Notes: generated by a model from the sequence alone, not told the origin. Positions 1 through 8,620 are shown, numbered from the stretch's first letter. The stretch: DNA of 64,000 bases from Rhodococcus ruber (GCF_027270735.1 NZ_JAPWIJ010000017.1:20377-84376); one strand, 5' to 3'. Program-made: numbers and translations.

Positions 1-1011
1 CTGCAATTGCAGTGGTTCAAACAGGGCCAGTTCGCGGGCTATCTGGCGGCCGTCGATCAGGGCTTCTACGCCGAGCAGGGACTGAACGTCGAAATATTGG
101 ACGGCGGAACGGATATCGTTCCGCAGACCGTGCTGGCGCAGGGACAGGCCGATTATGCGGTTGCCTGGGTCCCGAAAGCGCTCGCTTCCCGCGAGGCCGG
201 GGCGGGCATCACCGACGTCGCTCAGATTTACCAGAAATCCGGCACATTGCAGGTCTCGTTCGAGGATCAGAACATTGCCTCACCCGCCGACCTTCGCGGC
301 AAGACTGTCGGAAACTGGGGCTACGGCAACGAATTCGAATTGTTCGCCGGCATGACGAAGGCCGGAGTCAGTCCATCCGACGTGACGTTGGTGCAGCAGC
401 AGTTCGACATGAACGGCCTGCTGTCCGGCGATATCGCTGCTGCACAGGCCATGTCGTACAACGAGTACGCACAGCTGCTGGAGACTGTGAACCCGGCGAC
501 CGGTGCGCTGTTCACCGCAGACGATTTCAGTTCGCTGAACTGGAACGACGACGGGGTTGCCATGTTGCAGGACGCGATCTGGGCCAATACCGACAAGCTC
601 TCCGACGAGGCGTACCAGGATCAGACCGTCAAATTCCTGGCGGCATCGTTGAAGGGCTGGATCTTCTGCCGAGACAACGTCGAGAAGTGCCGCGACATCA
701 CCGTCGCTGCGGGGTCCACACTGGGCGCGAGCCATCAGCTCTGGCAGGTCAACGAAGTCAACAAACTGATCTGGCCGTCGGGTGACGGCATCGGGATGAT
801 CGACGAAGCCGCCTGGCAGCAAACCGTCGACATCGCGAAGACCACGAAGAACGCCGAGGGCTCGACGGTGCTCACCGCTGATCCCGATGCCGAGGCCTAC
901 ACCAACGAGTACGTGGGCAAGGCATTGGATTTGTTGAAGGCCGACGGTGTGGACGTCACCGGAGAGTCGTACGCTCCGATGGAGGTCACACTGGAGGAAG
1001 GCGGCAAGTAG
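1..1011 (+). CDS. ABC transporter substrate-binding protein, NMT1/THI5-like (5' end missing)
   Basis: The reading frame is open from base 1, so the N-terminus with its export signal lies outside the window; the visible part is about 336 residues. The early stretch (WFKQGQFAGYLAAVDQGFY, then GLNVEI) is the usual start of NMT1/THI5-like periplasmic binding proteins, which capture pyrimidine-like, taurine-like or other small organic ligands for an ABC importer. The stop codon abuts the ATG of the aminotransferase, so the two are co-transcribed. The ligand cannot be read from the sequence; the partner suggests an amino-group-containing or pyrimidine-derived compound (inference). An internal TTG at base 7 could be called as a start but would discard conserved sequence. 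Confidence 0.8.
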   Translation: MQLQWFKQGQFAGYLAAVDQGFYAEQGLNVEILDGGTDIVPQTVLAQGQADYAVAWVPKALASREAGAGITDVAQIYQKSGTLQVSFEDQNIASPADLRGKTVGNWGYGNEFELFAGMTKAGVSPSDVTLVQQQFDMNGLLSGDIAAAQAMSYNEYAQLLETVNPATGALFTADDFSSLNWNDDGVAMLQDAIWANTDKLSDEAYQDQTVKFLAASLKGWIFCRDNVEKCRDITVAAGSTLGASHQLWQVNEVNKLIWPSGDGIGMIDEAAWQQTVDIAKTTKNAEGSTVLTADPDAEAYTNEYVGKALDLLKADGVDVTGESYAPMEVTLEEGGK

Positions 1012-2316
1012 ATGGATCACGTGTTCTATTCCTGGTCGGCGCAGGCCGAACTGAACCCGATCACCGTCGAGGGTGCCGAGGGGTCGTGGTTCTGGGACGA
1101 CAAGGGCAACCGATACCTGGACTTCTCTTCCCAATTGGTCAACGTCAATCTCGGGCATCAACACCCCGACGTGGTGGCCGCCATCGTCGAACAGGCCCAG
1201 GTTCTGACGACCATTTCTCCGACCGTGGCCAACAACAAGCGCAGTGAACTCGCCGCGTTGATCGCCGAGCGGGCACCGGGTGATCTGAACCGCGTGTTCT
1301 TCACGACGGGTGGTGCCGAAGCCGTCGAGCATGCGGTACGGCTGGCGCGACAGCACACCGGGCGTACGAAGATGCTTGCCGCGTATCGCTCGTACCACGG
1401 TGGAACCGGCGTTGCGATCGGTCTCACCGGCGAGCCGCGGCGATGGGGCACCGAGCCGACCAATGTCGACGTCGTACGCTTCTTCGGACCGTACCCCTAC
1501 CGGTCGCCCTGGGGCACAACGACTCCCGAGGACGAAACGGCTGCAGCGCTGGCACACCTCGAACAGGTCATCGTGCTCGAAGGTGCGCAGAACATCGCCG
1601 GACTGATCCTCGAATCGGTCATCGGCACCAACGGTGTACTGATCCCGCCGCCCGGATATCTGGCCGGCGTCCGAGCGCTGTGCGACAAGTACGGGATCGT
1701 GTACATCGCCGACGAAGTGATGGTCGGGTTCGGGCGAATCGGCGAATGGTTCGCGTGCCAGGCCTGGGATGTGACACCGGATCTGATCACGTTCGCCAAG
1801 GGCGTCAACTCCGGATACGTGCCCCTCGGCGGGGTAGTGATCTCGGAGAAGATCGCCTCGCAGTTCGACCACAAGCCCTATCCCGGCGGGCTGACGTACT
1901 CCGGCCACGTACTCGGATGTGCGGCCGGAGTTGCGTCGATCGGCGTGTTCGAGCGCGACAAGATCCTTCCGCACGTGCGTCACGTCGGCGAGGACGTACT
2001 CGGTGCGGGCCTGTCGAAGCTAGCCGAATCTCACCCGAGCGTGGGCGAGGTGCGCGGAAAGGGGTTCTTCTGGGCCGTCGAACTGGTCAAGGACGGTGAG
2101 ACGAGGGAACCGCTGGTGCCTTTCGCCGCGTCGGGCAAGGACGCGGCGGCCATGGGCACGGTAACCGCAGCGGCGAAGTCCCGCGGTCTGTGGCCGTTCG
2201 TCGCCGGAAATCGACTCCAGATCGCCCCGCCGCTGACGACGTCCGAGGACGAGATTCGTCAGGGACTGGAAATCCTCGACGAGGTACTGACCGTGGCGGA
2301 CGGGTTCACCGTTTGA
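1012..2316 (+). CDS. class III (omega-type) PLP-dependent aminotransferase
   Basis: The protein has 434 residues, normal for class III aminotransferases of the beta-alanine/taurine/GABA type. Family marks are the substrate-loop region GGAEAVEHAVRLAR, the cofactor aspartate in IADEVMVGFGR and the Schiff-base lysine (K263) in FAKGVNSGYVPLGG. It would move an omega-amino group to pyruvate or 2-oxoglutarate in the cytoplasm. It starts directly after the stop of the binding-protein gene, with a GAGGAAGG ribosome site inside that gene's end. The two probably form an uptake-plus-transamination unit, for example for beta-alanine from pyrimidine breakdown or for taurine. The exact substrate is undetermined. 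Confidence 0.85.
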   Translation: MDHVFYSWSAQAELNPITVEGAEGSWFWDDKGNRYLDFSSQLVNVNLGHQHPDVVAAIVEQAQVLTTISPTVANNKRSELAALIAERAPGDLNRVFFTTGGAEAVEHAVRLARQHTGRTKMLAAYRSYHGGTGVAIGLTGEPRRWGTEPTNVDVVRFFGPYPYRSPWGTTTPEDETAAALAHLEQVIVLEGAQNIAGLILESVIGTNGVLIPPPGYLAGVRALCDKYGIVYIADEVMVGFGRIGEWFACQAWDVTPDLITFAKGVNSGYVPLGGVVISEKIASQFDHKPYPGGLTYSGHVLGCAAGVASIGVFERDKILPHVRHVGEDVLGAGLSKLAESHPSVGEVRGKGFFWAVELVKDGETREPLVPFAASGKDAAAMGTVTAAAKSRGLWPFVAGNRLQIAPPLTTSEDEIRQGLEILDEVLTVADGFTV

Positions 2317-2319
2317 CTC

Positions 2320-2345
2320 GGGGTCGTGCGCGGAAACTCGACCCC
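2320..2345. terminator. candidate hairpin terminator after the aminotransferase gene
   Basis: GGGGTCG (2320-2326) and CGACCCC (2339-2345) form a 7-bp stem around a 12-nt loop, 4 bases past the stop. There is no U-tract, so intrinsic termination is uncertain. It lies between two convergent genes. Confidence 0.45.
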
Positions 2346-2419
2346 TGCTACGAGGCAGGAGTGGAGCCTGCGGAACGACCCGAAAACACTGCGCGCACGT
2401 GCGGCGCCAGCCGCTCTGC

Positions 2420-3802
2420 TCAGAGCACAGCACCCGGGTTGAGGATGCCCGCCGGGTCGAGAGCGGTCTTGATGCGGCGGGTGAGTTCCATGACGTCTTC
2501 TCCGACTTGATCAGGCAGCCAAGCCTTTTTGAGGCGACCTACGCCGTGTTCTCCGGTGATGGTGCCGCCCAACGAAATTGCCAGATCCATGATCGCTCCG
2601 AAGGCGACGTTGGCTCGGCGGGTCATGTCGGGGTCCTCAGGGTCGAACACGATCAGTGGATGCGTGTTGCCATCGCCGGCGTGAGCGATGACGGCGACCA
2701 GGACGTCGTACTTCACGGACAGTTCGGCTATTCCGTCGACCAGGGCGGGGAGGGCAGGCAGCGGAACACCGACGTCCTCGAGCAGCAGGCTGCCGAGTCG
2801 TTCGACCGCGGGAATGGCGAATCGCCGTGCGGCAGCGAAGGCCTCACCCTCGTCGGGGTCGTCGGTGGTGAAGACATCCGAGGCACCGGCCTCGGTGCAC
2901 GCGGCCGCCATGATCTCGATTTCGCGCCCCCGATCGGCACCTGGTGAGTCGGACCGAGCGATGAGCATCGCTGCTGCCTCGCGGTCGAGTCCCATGTTCA
3001 TGGCGTCCTCGACGGCACCGATGGACGCGCGGTCCATGAATTCGAGCATCGACGGCCGCAAGGTACGGGTGATGGCCAGAATCGCAGTCGTCGCATCGTG
3101 CACCGACGCGAACGAGGCAACCACGGTGCTGGCCGGAGGTTGTGCCGGGATCAGTCGCAGGGTGATCTCGGTGATGATGCCCAGGGTGCCCTCGGATCCG
3201 ACGAAGAGCTTCGCAAGTGACAGTCCGGCAACATCTTTCAAGCGTGGTCCGCCGAGCCGAACAGCAGTTCCGTCGGCGAGGACGACCTCGAGTCCGAGAA
3301 CGTAATCGGTGGTGACGCCGTACTTCACGCAGCACAGCCCGCCGGCGTTGGTGGCCGCATTGCCGCCGATGGAACACATCTCGAACGACGACGGATCCGG
3401 CGGGTACCACAGGCCGTGTTCGGCGACTGCCTTCTTGACTTCGGCGTTGAGCAGCCCGGGTTGTACGACGGCGATGCGGGTCACCGGATCGACGGTGATC
3501 TCGCGCATCAACTCCGTGGTGAGCACGATTCCGCCGTCGACAGCAGTGGCGCCGCCGGACAATCCCGAACCGGCACCGCGAGGAACGACCGCCACGTTGT
3601 GCTCGGTGGCCCAGCGCATGACGGCGCGAACGTCCTCGGTGGACTGCGCGCGGACCACGGCCAGCGGGGTACCTGCGTCGGGGTCCTTGGCCCAATCGCG
3701 TCGGTATCCCTCGGTGATGTCCGGGTCGGTGACCACGGCACCGGCAGGAAGCAGGGATTCGAGTTCGCTCAGGCGGGCATCCGCATCTGTCGTCACCGAC
3801 AT
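2420..3802 (-). CDS. FAD-binding oxidase, GlcD / D-lactate dehydrogenase type
   Basis: 460 residues in the FAD_binding_4 (PCMH) plus FAD-oxidase C-terminal architecture. FAD-site signature VVPRGAGSGLSGGAT lies near residues 75-90, with CSIGGNAATNAGGL near 145. The C-terminal GEHGVGRLKKAWL is the active-site histidine block of glycolate and D-lactate oxidases. It probably oxidises a 2-hydroxy acid (glycolate, D-lactate or similar) with electrons passing to quinone or another acceptor. No GlcE or GlcF subunit is adjacent, so it probably acts as a single polypeptide. The ATG at 3802 has a GAGGAG ribosome site. Substrate not determined. Confidence 0.87.
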   Translation of the reverse strand: MSVTTDADARLSELESLLPAGAVVTDPDITEGYRRDWAKDPDAGTPLAVVRAQSTEDVRAVMRWATEHNVAVVPRGAGSGLSGGATAVDGGIVLTTELMREITVDPVTRIAVVQPGLLNAEVKKAVAEHGLWYPPDPSSFEMCSIGGNAATNAGGLCCVKYGVTTDYVLGLEVVLADGTAVRLGGPRLKDVAGLSLAKLFVGSEGTLGIITEITLRLIPAQPPASTVVASFASVHDATTAILAITRTLRPSMLEFMDRASIGAVEDAMNMGLDREAAAMLIARSDSPGADRGREIEIMAAACTEAGASDVFTTDDPDEGEAFAAARRFAIPAVERLGSLLLEDVGVPLPALPALVDGIAELSVKYDVLVAVIAHAGDGNTHPLIVFDPEDPDMTRRANVAFGAIMDLAISLGGTITGEHGVGRLKKAWLPDQVGEDVMELTRRIKTALDPAGILNPGAVL

Positions 3803-4034
3803 CCGGTTCTCCTCACGTCGAAAATATGACCGTCGCCACTCGAGTCTGTCACGGGCGGAAATGATGCGCGGATGGGGGATGTCGTCGAGAAATTGGAGTC
3901 ACATCAGTAACACCAGCCTCAGGCGTTACCAGATCGATGCGTCGTCGACACGCAATCTTGTAGTTCGCCACGCTAGCGTCCAGCGCAGCGAACCTCGCGC
4001 CCCATGTGACGCGAGTCGACAAGGAGGCTGCACC

Positions 4035-4346
4035 ATGATCGATCCCGGAAGTGACTCCTGGAACTACGTGGCGGCGATGTTCTCGTACGAATTTCTCGGT
4101 GGGGGAGTCGAATACGACACCATCGAGCGAATCCATCGAGGTGAAATCGACGAGTGGGTTCAGGCCTTGGCGCACTCCGGGCTGTTCGAGAAAGCCACCG
4201 TGTCGCATATCGCGGACTCGTGGCGAGCGGCACCGCGCCAGCTGTTCGACATGCTCGTCCTCGATGCGGACGAGATGACGGCACGACGATGCTCCCTGGC
4301 GTGGTCGTCACTCGATCGGCTGGCTCCACTGGCCCGCCTGGGTTGA
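4035..4346 (+). CDS. small conserved hypothetical protein, paralogue of the 9898 gene
   Basis: A 103-residue protein starting at ATG 4035 behind a near-perfect ribosome site (AAGGAGG at 4021-4027). I do not recognise the family. It has no signal peptide or membrane segment, looks acidic and helical, and has a core EWVQALAHSGLFEKATV followed by W, A-P and DEMTARR. The same pattern (EW-x2-AL-x-SGLF, a W-x-A-x-P step, DE-x3-RR) recurs in the protein at 9898-10224, so the two are paralogues. It sits alone between a divergent FAD oxidase and a convergent peptidase gene. Frame, ribosome site and paralogue together make it a real gene; its function is unknown. Confidence 0.8.
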   Translation: MIDPGSDSWNYVAAMFSYEFLGGGVEYDTIERIHRGEIDEWVQALAHSGLFEKATVSHIADSWRAAPRQLFDMLVLDADEMTARRCSLAWSSLDRLAPLARLG

Positions 4347-4353
4347 TCGGCGT

Positions 4354-4998
4354 TCAGCCACCCAGAATCCGAGTCCCCGAGTCGTCGACGACGATCGCCT
4401 GTTCGTCGGTCAAACCGTGGCAGCGAACACCATCGCGGCGTAAGCGCTGCAGGGTAGCCCAACCCGAATCGTTCTCGTCCAGAACGGAATTCAGGTGGGG
4501 GACAATCGAGAAGTCCACCAGATTCAGGCCGTCCCATACCGTGTCTGTGCCGGTGGCGGGTCGAACCTCGCCGGGATCGTCCGCGTCCTCGACTCCGATC
4601 AATGACGGAGCCGCCACACACGCACCCGCGCTGTAACCGCCGTAGGCGATGGAGCCCCCTCGAACACGCTCGCTCAGAATTCTGTCTGCGCCCGAGCGGG
4701 CGAGCTGGGCGCGCAGGACGAACGTGTTGCCGCCGCGCACCCACACCGCACCGAATCCGTCGAGGGCACGCTCGAAGGCTGCCGGTCGACCCACGTATTC
4801 GCGTAGGTCCACCTCTGTCGGTCGATACCCGAGAGCGCGCAACGGGGCGAACTCGCTGAGGAGCGATGAGTCGCGCGCTGCGGTGGGCCACGCGTCCGAC
4901 GCGTTCGCAATGACGGCGAGATCTGAGGGCGGCCCGGTGAGTTGGACGAAGGCGTCGGAGTGGCCGCCGAATCGGTACGACGACAGGAACAGTTTCAC
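4354..4998 (-). CDS. peptidase E-like protein (S51, class I glutamine amidotransferase-like fold)
   Basis: 214 residues. The nucleophile elbow GYSAGA (Ser123) and the preceding WVRGGNTFVLR (about 87-96) are the signature of S51 peptidases, which cleave Asp-Xaa dipeptides or, in the cyanophycinase branch, beta-aspartyl peptides. No signal peptide, so cytoplasmic. The GTG start overlaps the stop of the upstream HIT gene by 4 nt (GTGA), so the two are translationally coupled. Its 3' end faces the small 4035 gene with a 7-base gap. Confidence 0.83.
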   Translation of the reverse strand: MKLFLSSYRFGGHSDAFVQLTGPPSDLAVIANASDAWPTAARDSSLLSEFAPLRALGYRPTEVDLREYVGRPAAFERALDGFGAVWVRGGNTFVLRAQLARSGADRILSERVRGGSIAYGGYSAGACVAAPSLIGVEDADDPGEVRPATGTDTVWDGLNLVDFSIVPHLNSVLDENDSGWATLQRLRRDGVRCHGLTDEQAIVVDDSGTRILGG

Positions 4999-5435
4999 GC
5001 CGTCGGTTCTTCGTTCAGCCGAGTCAGCCCGACGCGGACGGCCTCCGCGACTCGATCGGGCTCGCGCAGGCGACGCGTCACGAATCCGGCCGCGAACCGC
5101 AGCCGATCACTGTGCCATCGCGGAACCACGTGGAGATGAAGGTGAAAAACCGTCTGAAAGGCGGCCTTGCCGTCGTTGATGACGAGGTTGGCTCCGTCGG
5201 CGCGCAGGTCCGAGTGCCGCACTGCGCGCGACAGGGTGTGCCCGACGCGAAACACCTCGGCCGCCGCGTCCGGATGGCTCGAGTTCAGGTCGGTGGCGTG
5301 CTCGCGCGGAACGACGAGGAGGTGCCCGCGACTGATCGGCCGAATGTCGAGGAAGGCGACGGTGTGGTCGTTCTCGAACACTCGATGGGCGGGGGCGTCG
5401 CCGGCGACGATCGCACAGAAGATGCAAGATTCCAC
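4995..5435 (-). CDS. HIT family nucleotide hydrolase/transferase
   Basis: About 146 residues with the histidine-triad motif HLHLHVV (H98, H100, H102) and the N-terminal CIFCAIVAGDAPA block whose cysteines can bind zinc in HIT proteins. HIT enzymes hydrolyse or transfer AMP from dinucleotides and nucleoside phosphoramidates; the substrate here is unknown. A GTG at 5444 would add three residues. I prefer the GTG at 5435 because a TACAGT -10 element (5443-5448, minus strand) lies exactly 7 nt upstream and there is no Shine-Dalgarno, which fits a leaderless message beginning MESCIFCAI. It is first in a two-gene operon with the peptidase. Confidence 0.87.
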   Translation of the reverse strand: MESCIFCAIVAGDAPAHRVFENDHTVAFLDIRPISRGHLLVVPREHATDLNSSHPDAAAEVFRVGHTLSRAVRHSDLRADGANLVINDGKAAFQTVFHLHLHVVPRWHSDRLRFAAGFVTRRLREPDRVAEAVRVGLTRLNEEPTA

Positions 5436-5474
5436 GGGTATCACTGTAGGGTCCGATCATCAGCGATAGGCCTG

Positions 5475-5490
5475 TGTGACGTGCACCACA
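5475..5490. promoter_or_regulatory. candidate Crp/GlxR-type binding site upstream of pnt
   Basis: TGTGA-N6-CCACA matches 9 of the 10 defined bases of the actinobacterial cAMP-receptor consensus TGTGA-N6-TCACA. It lies between the divergent HIT and pntAA genes. A possible pntAA -10 (TACTAT, 5584-5589) lies about 95 nt downstream. Assignment is by motif only. Confidence 0.4.
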
Positions 5491-5688
5491 AATGCGCGTC
5501 CCGTAGTCGGGGAATGCCGAACGGACTCGATTCAGAACGAATCGGACAGAGTTCCGGGTTACCCGCGGTCTGTTTCCTCTGGCTACTATCAGGGACCTTG
5601 TGCCTTGTCGCATGGGTTCGTCCACTCGTCGCAAGTTCGGGGCCGTTGGCCGACACGTGGACACCATTCAACGCAGGAAGACGGAGAT

Positions 5689-6807
5689 TTGGATACATCG
5701 CAGAGCACTGAGAAGGGTTCGGGATCCACGACGGTCGTCGGTGTGGTCCGGGAATCGGGGGAGGGCGAGCGTCGTGTCGCTCTGGTGCCCAAGATCGTTG
5801 CCTCCCTGACGGGCAAGGGCGTCGAGATCGTAGTGGAATCGGGTGCCGGACTCGGCGCTCTGATTCCGGACGAGCTGTACGTTGCAGCCGGAGCGACGAT
5901 AGGTGATCCATGGTCGGCGGATGTCGTGGTCAAGGTCGCGCCCCCGTCCGATGCCGAGATCGCCAAGCTGACATCGGGTTCGACGCTCATCGGATTCTTG
6001 GCACCGCGCAACGCAGACAACAGCATCGGCGCATTGAAGGCCGCAGGAGTGCAGGCCTTCGCTGTGGAAGCGATTCCCCGTATCTCCCGCGCCCAGGTGA
6101 TGGACGCGCTGTCTTCGCAGGCAAACGTTGCCGGCTACAAGGCCGTGCTGTTGGCTGCCTCGGAATCGACCAGATTCTTCCCGATGTTGACCACCGCCGC
6201 AGGCACCGTCAAGCCCGCTACCGTGCTGGTACTCGGAGTCGGGGTGGCGGGTCTGCAAGCGTTGGCCACCGCCAAGCGTCTCGGCGGCCGACCCACCGGG
6301 TACGACGTGCGGCCGGAGGTGGCAGATCAGGTTCGATCCGTCGGCGCACAGTGGCTCGATCTGGGAATCGACGCAGCCGGTGAGGGTGGATACGCGCGTG
6401 AGCTGACCGAAGGCGAGCGTGTCCAACAGCAGAAGGCGCTCGAAGAAGCCATCAAGGGCTTCGACGTGGTCATCACCACGGCGCTGGTACCCGGCCGACC
6501 CGCGCCCCGGTTGGTCACCGCCGCAGCTGTCGAAGGCATGAAGCCCGGCAGTGTCGTCGTCGACCTTGCCGGCGAGACGGGCGGAAACTGTGAACTCACA
6601 GAGCCCGGTCAGACCGTCGTCAAGCATGACGTCACCATCTGCTCCCCGTTGAACCTCCCGGCCTCGATGCCCGAGCACGCCAGCGAGCTGTACTCGAAGA
6701 ACATCTCGGCATTGCTCGAACTCATGTTGGTCGACGGCACGCTCGCCCCCGATTTCTCGGACGAGGTCCTTGCCGGCGCCTGCGTGACACGTGAGAAGGA
6801 GAACTGA
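5689..6807 (+). CDS. pntAA: proton-translocating NAD(P)+ transhydrogenase, alpha subunit part 1
   Basis: Soluble NAD(H)-binding domain I of the transhydrogenase, 372 residues from a TTG at 5689 that has a purine-rich ribosome site (AGGAAG and GGAG) just upstream. The frame stays open to 5476, but that upstream translation looks non-coding and conserved similarity begins at VVGVVRESGEGERRVALVPK. VLVLGVGVAGLQALATAKRLG (about 175-195) is the dinucleotide-binding fold. With PntAB and PntB it couples hydride transfer from NADH to NADP+ to proton influx, supplying NADPH. The alpha subunit is split in two, as in Rhodospirillum and mycobacteria. Junctions with pntAB are 1-nt overlaps. Confidence 0.93.
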   Translation: MDTSQSTEKGSGSTTVVGVVRESGEGERRVALVPKIVASLTGKGVEIVVESGAGLGALIPDELYVAAGATIGDPWSADVVVKVAPPSDAEIAKLTSGSTLIGFLAPRNADNSIGALKAAGVQAFAVEAIPRISRAQVMDALSSQANVAGYKAVLLAASESTRFFPMLTTAAGTVKPATVLVLGVGVAGLQALATAKRLGGRPTGYDVRPEVADQVRSVGAQWLDLGIDAAGEGGYARELTEGERVQQQKALEEAIKGFDVVITTALVPGRPAPRLVTAAAVEGMKPGSVVVDLAGETGGNCELTEPGQTVVKHDVTICSPLNLPASMPEHASELYSKNISALLELMLVDGTLAPDFSDEVLAGACVTREKEN

Positions 6808-7130
6808 TGTACACCCCGCTGCTCGCGAACATCGCGATCCTGGTGCTCTCCGGGTTCGTCGGCTTCGCGGTGATCTCCAAGGTGCCCAACACCTTGCACA
6901 CCCCTTTGATGTCGGGAACCAACGCCATCCACGGCATCGTCGTGCTCGGTGCCCTCGTCGTACTCGGCAAGGTCGAGGACCCCTCGATCGGCTTGCAGGT
7001 CATTCTGTTCGTCGCGCTGGTGTTCGGAACGGTCAACGTCATCGGTGGATTCGTGGTCACCGACCGCATGTTGTCGATGTTCAAGTCCAAGCCCGTCCCC
7101 GCCAAGATCGAGAAGGGGGCTGACTCCTGA
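6807..7130 (+). CDS. pntAB: NAD(P)+ transhydrogenase, alpha subunit part 2 (membrane)
   Basis: 107 residues with three or four hydrophobic helices (LLANIAILVLSGFVGFAVI, the segment after NAIHGIVVLGALVVLG, and VILFVALVFGTVNVIGGFVV). This is the short membrane portion of domain II found in three-gene transhydrogenases. The SGTNAIHG segment is typical of the family. Its ATG overlaps the pntAA stop (TGATG) and its stop overlaps the pntB ATG, so the three subunits are translationally coupled. Confidence 0.92.
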   Translation: MYTPLLANIAILVLSGFVGFAVISKVPNTLHTPLMSGTNAIHGIVVLGALVVLGKVEDPSIGLQVILFVALVFGTVNVIGGFVVTDRMLSMFKSKPVPAKIEKGADS

Positions 7131-8551
7131 TGGACAATCTCGTCAACATTCTCTACATCGTCGCCTTCGGCATGTTCATCTACGGGCTGATGGGGTTGAC
7201 CGGCCCGAAAACCGCCGTACGGGGCAACCAGATCGCTGCGGTCGGTATGTTCATCGCCGTCGCGGCAACATTGATCTCGATCCGCGACACCGGAAACTGG
7301 ATCCTGATCGTCGTCGGACTCGTCGTCGGCGTCGCGCTCGGAATCCCGCCTGCACGCCGGGTGAAGATGACCGCGATGCCGCAACTGGTGGCGCTGTTCA
7401 ACGGCGTCGGCGGTGGCACGGTCGCATTGATCGCGTGGGCCGAGTTCCTGGACACGTCCGGGTTCTCGAGCTTCAACCACGGTGAGTCGCCGACGGTACA
7501 CATCGTCATCGGCTCGCTGTTCGCGGCGATCATCGGTTCGATCTCGTTCTGGGGATCGCTCATCGCATTCCTGAAGCTGCAGGAAACGCTGCCCGGCTCG
7601 CCCATCACCATCGGCAAGTTGCAGCAGCCGCTCAATGCCCTGCTGCTCATCGGCGCCGTCGCCGCTGCGGTCGTCATCGGCATCAACGCCACTCCTGGTG
7701 GCGGAGTATCGCAGTGGTGGATCGTCGCGGTTCTGGTGCTCGCGGGCATCCTCGGTCTGACGGTGGTGCTGCCGATCGGCGGCGCGGACATGCCGGTGGT
7801 GATCTCGCTGCTCAACGCTTTGACGGGCTTGTCGGCAGCGGCCGCCGGTCTGGCGCTGAACAACACGGCCATGATCGTCGCGGGCATGATCGTCGGTGCG
7901 TCCGGCACGATCTTGACCAACCTCATGGCCAAGGCGATGAACCGTTCCATTCCGGCGATCGTCGCCGGTGGATTCGGCGGCGGCGATGCTGCTGCCGGTC
8001 CGGCCGGTGCAAGCGGCGGAACGGTCAAGGCGACGTCCGCAGCCGACGCGGCGATCCAGATGGCCTACGCCAACCAGGTCATCGTCGTGCCCGGATACGG
8101 ACTCGCCGTCGCGCAGGCGCAGCACGCGGTCAAGGACATGGCCAAGTTGCTCGAGTCGAAGGGCGTCGAGGTCAAGTACGCCATTCACCCCGTCGCCGGT
8201 CGTATGCCCGGGCATATGAACGTGTTGCTCGCCGAGGCCGACGTCGCGTACGACGCGATGAAGGAAATGGACGACATCAACGACGAGTTCTCCCGCACCG
8301 ACGTCACGTTGGTCATCGGCGCGAACGACGTCACCAATCCGGCTGCGCGCAACGACCCGTCCAGCCCGATTCACGGAATGCCGATTCTGAACGTCGATCA
8401 GTCGAAGTCAGTCATCGTCCTCAAGCGGTCGATGTCGTCGGGATTCGCGGGCATCGAGAACCCTCTGTTCTTCGCCGAGGGCACGTCGATGTTGTTCGGT
8501 GACGCGAAGAAGTCGGTCTCCGAGGTGACCGAGGAGCTCAAGGCTCTCTAG
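7130..8551 (+). CDS. pntB: NAD(P)+ transhydrogenase, beta subunit
   Basis: 473 residues: about eight to nine N-terminal membrane helices forming the proton channel with PntAB, then a cytoplasmic NADP(H)-binding domain III from about residue 300. Domain III marks are VPGYGLAVAQAQHAV, the loop HPVAGRMPGHMNVLLAEA, GANDVTNPAA and VIVLKRSMSSGFAGIENPLFF, all conserved in PntB. Last gene of the operon, followed within 25 nt by a strong hairpin. Confidence 0.95.
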   Translation: MDNLVNILYIVAFGMFIYGLMGLTGPKTAVRGNQIAAVGMFIAVAATLISIRDTGNWILIVVGLVVGVALGIPPARRVKMTAMPQLVALFNGVGGGTVALIAWAEFLDTSGFSSFNHGESPTVHIVIGSLFAAIIGSISFWGSLIAFLKLQETLPGSPITIGKLQQPLNALLLIGAVAAAVVIGINATPGGGVSQWWIVAVLVLAGILGLTVVLPIGGADMPVVISLLNALTGLSAAAAGLALNNTAMIVAGMIVGASGTILTNLMAKAMNRSIPAIVAGGFGGGDAAAGPAGASGGTVKATSAADAAIQMAYANQVIVVPGYGLAVAQAQHAVKDMAKLLESKGVEVKYAIHPVAGRMPGHMNVLLAEADVAYDAMKEMDDINDEFSRTDVTLVIGANDVTNPAARNDPSSPIHGMPILNVDQSKSVIVLKRSMSSGFAGIENPLFFAEGTSMLFGDAKKSVSEVTEELKAL

Positions 8552-8573
8552 TTACGACGTCCGCTCCGACCGG

Positions 8574-8620
8574 GTGGGACGCTTCCGGCATCGATCTCGA
8601 TGTCAACGGAAGCGTCCCAC
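8574..8620. terminator. bidirectional terminator between pntB and the convergent membrane-protein gene
   Basis: A perfect 14-bp inverted repeat (8574-8587 pairs with 8607-8620) with a 19-nt loop that itself contains a small palindrome, followed by TTT on the plus strand. The right arm overlaps the last codons of the minus-strand gene, so it can serve both convergent transcripts. Confidence 0.8.

Noticed and set aside
280..1983. 567-codon minus-strand frame opposite the binding-protein and aminotransferase genes
   Set aside because: Product is His/Arg/Asp-rich with no family features; antisense shadow of high-GC coding sequence, as are similar frames at 36885-38510 and 43575-45728.
2413..2426. 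GCTCTG-CT-CAGAGC palindrome as terminator of the FAD oxidase gene
   Set aside because: Two-base loop and overlap with the stop codon make a functional hairpin unlikely.
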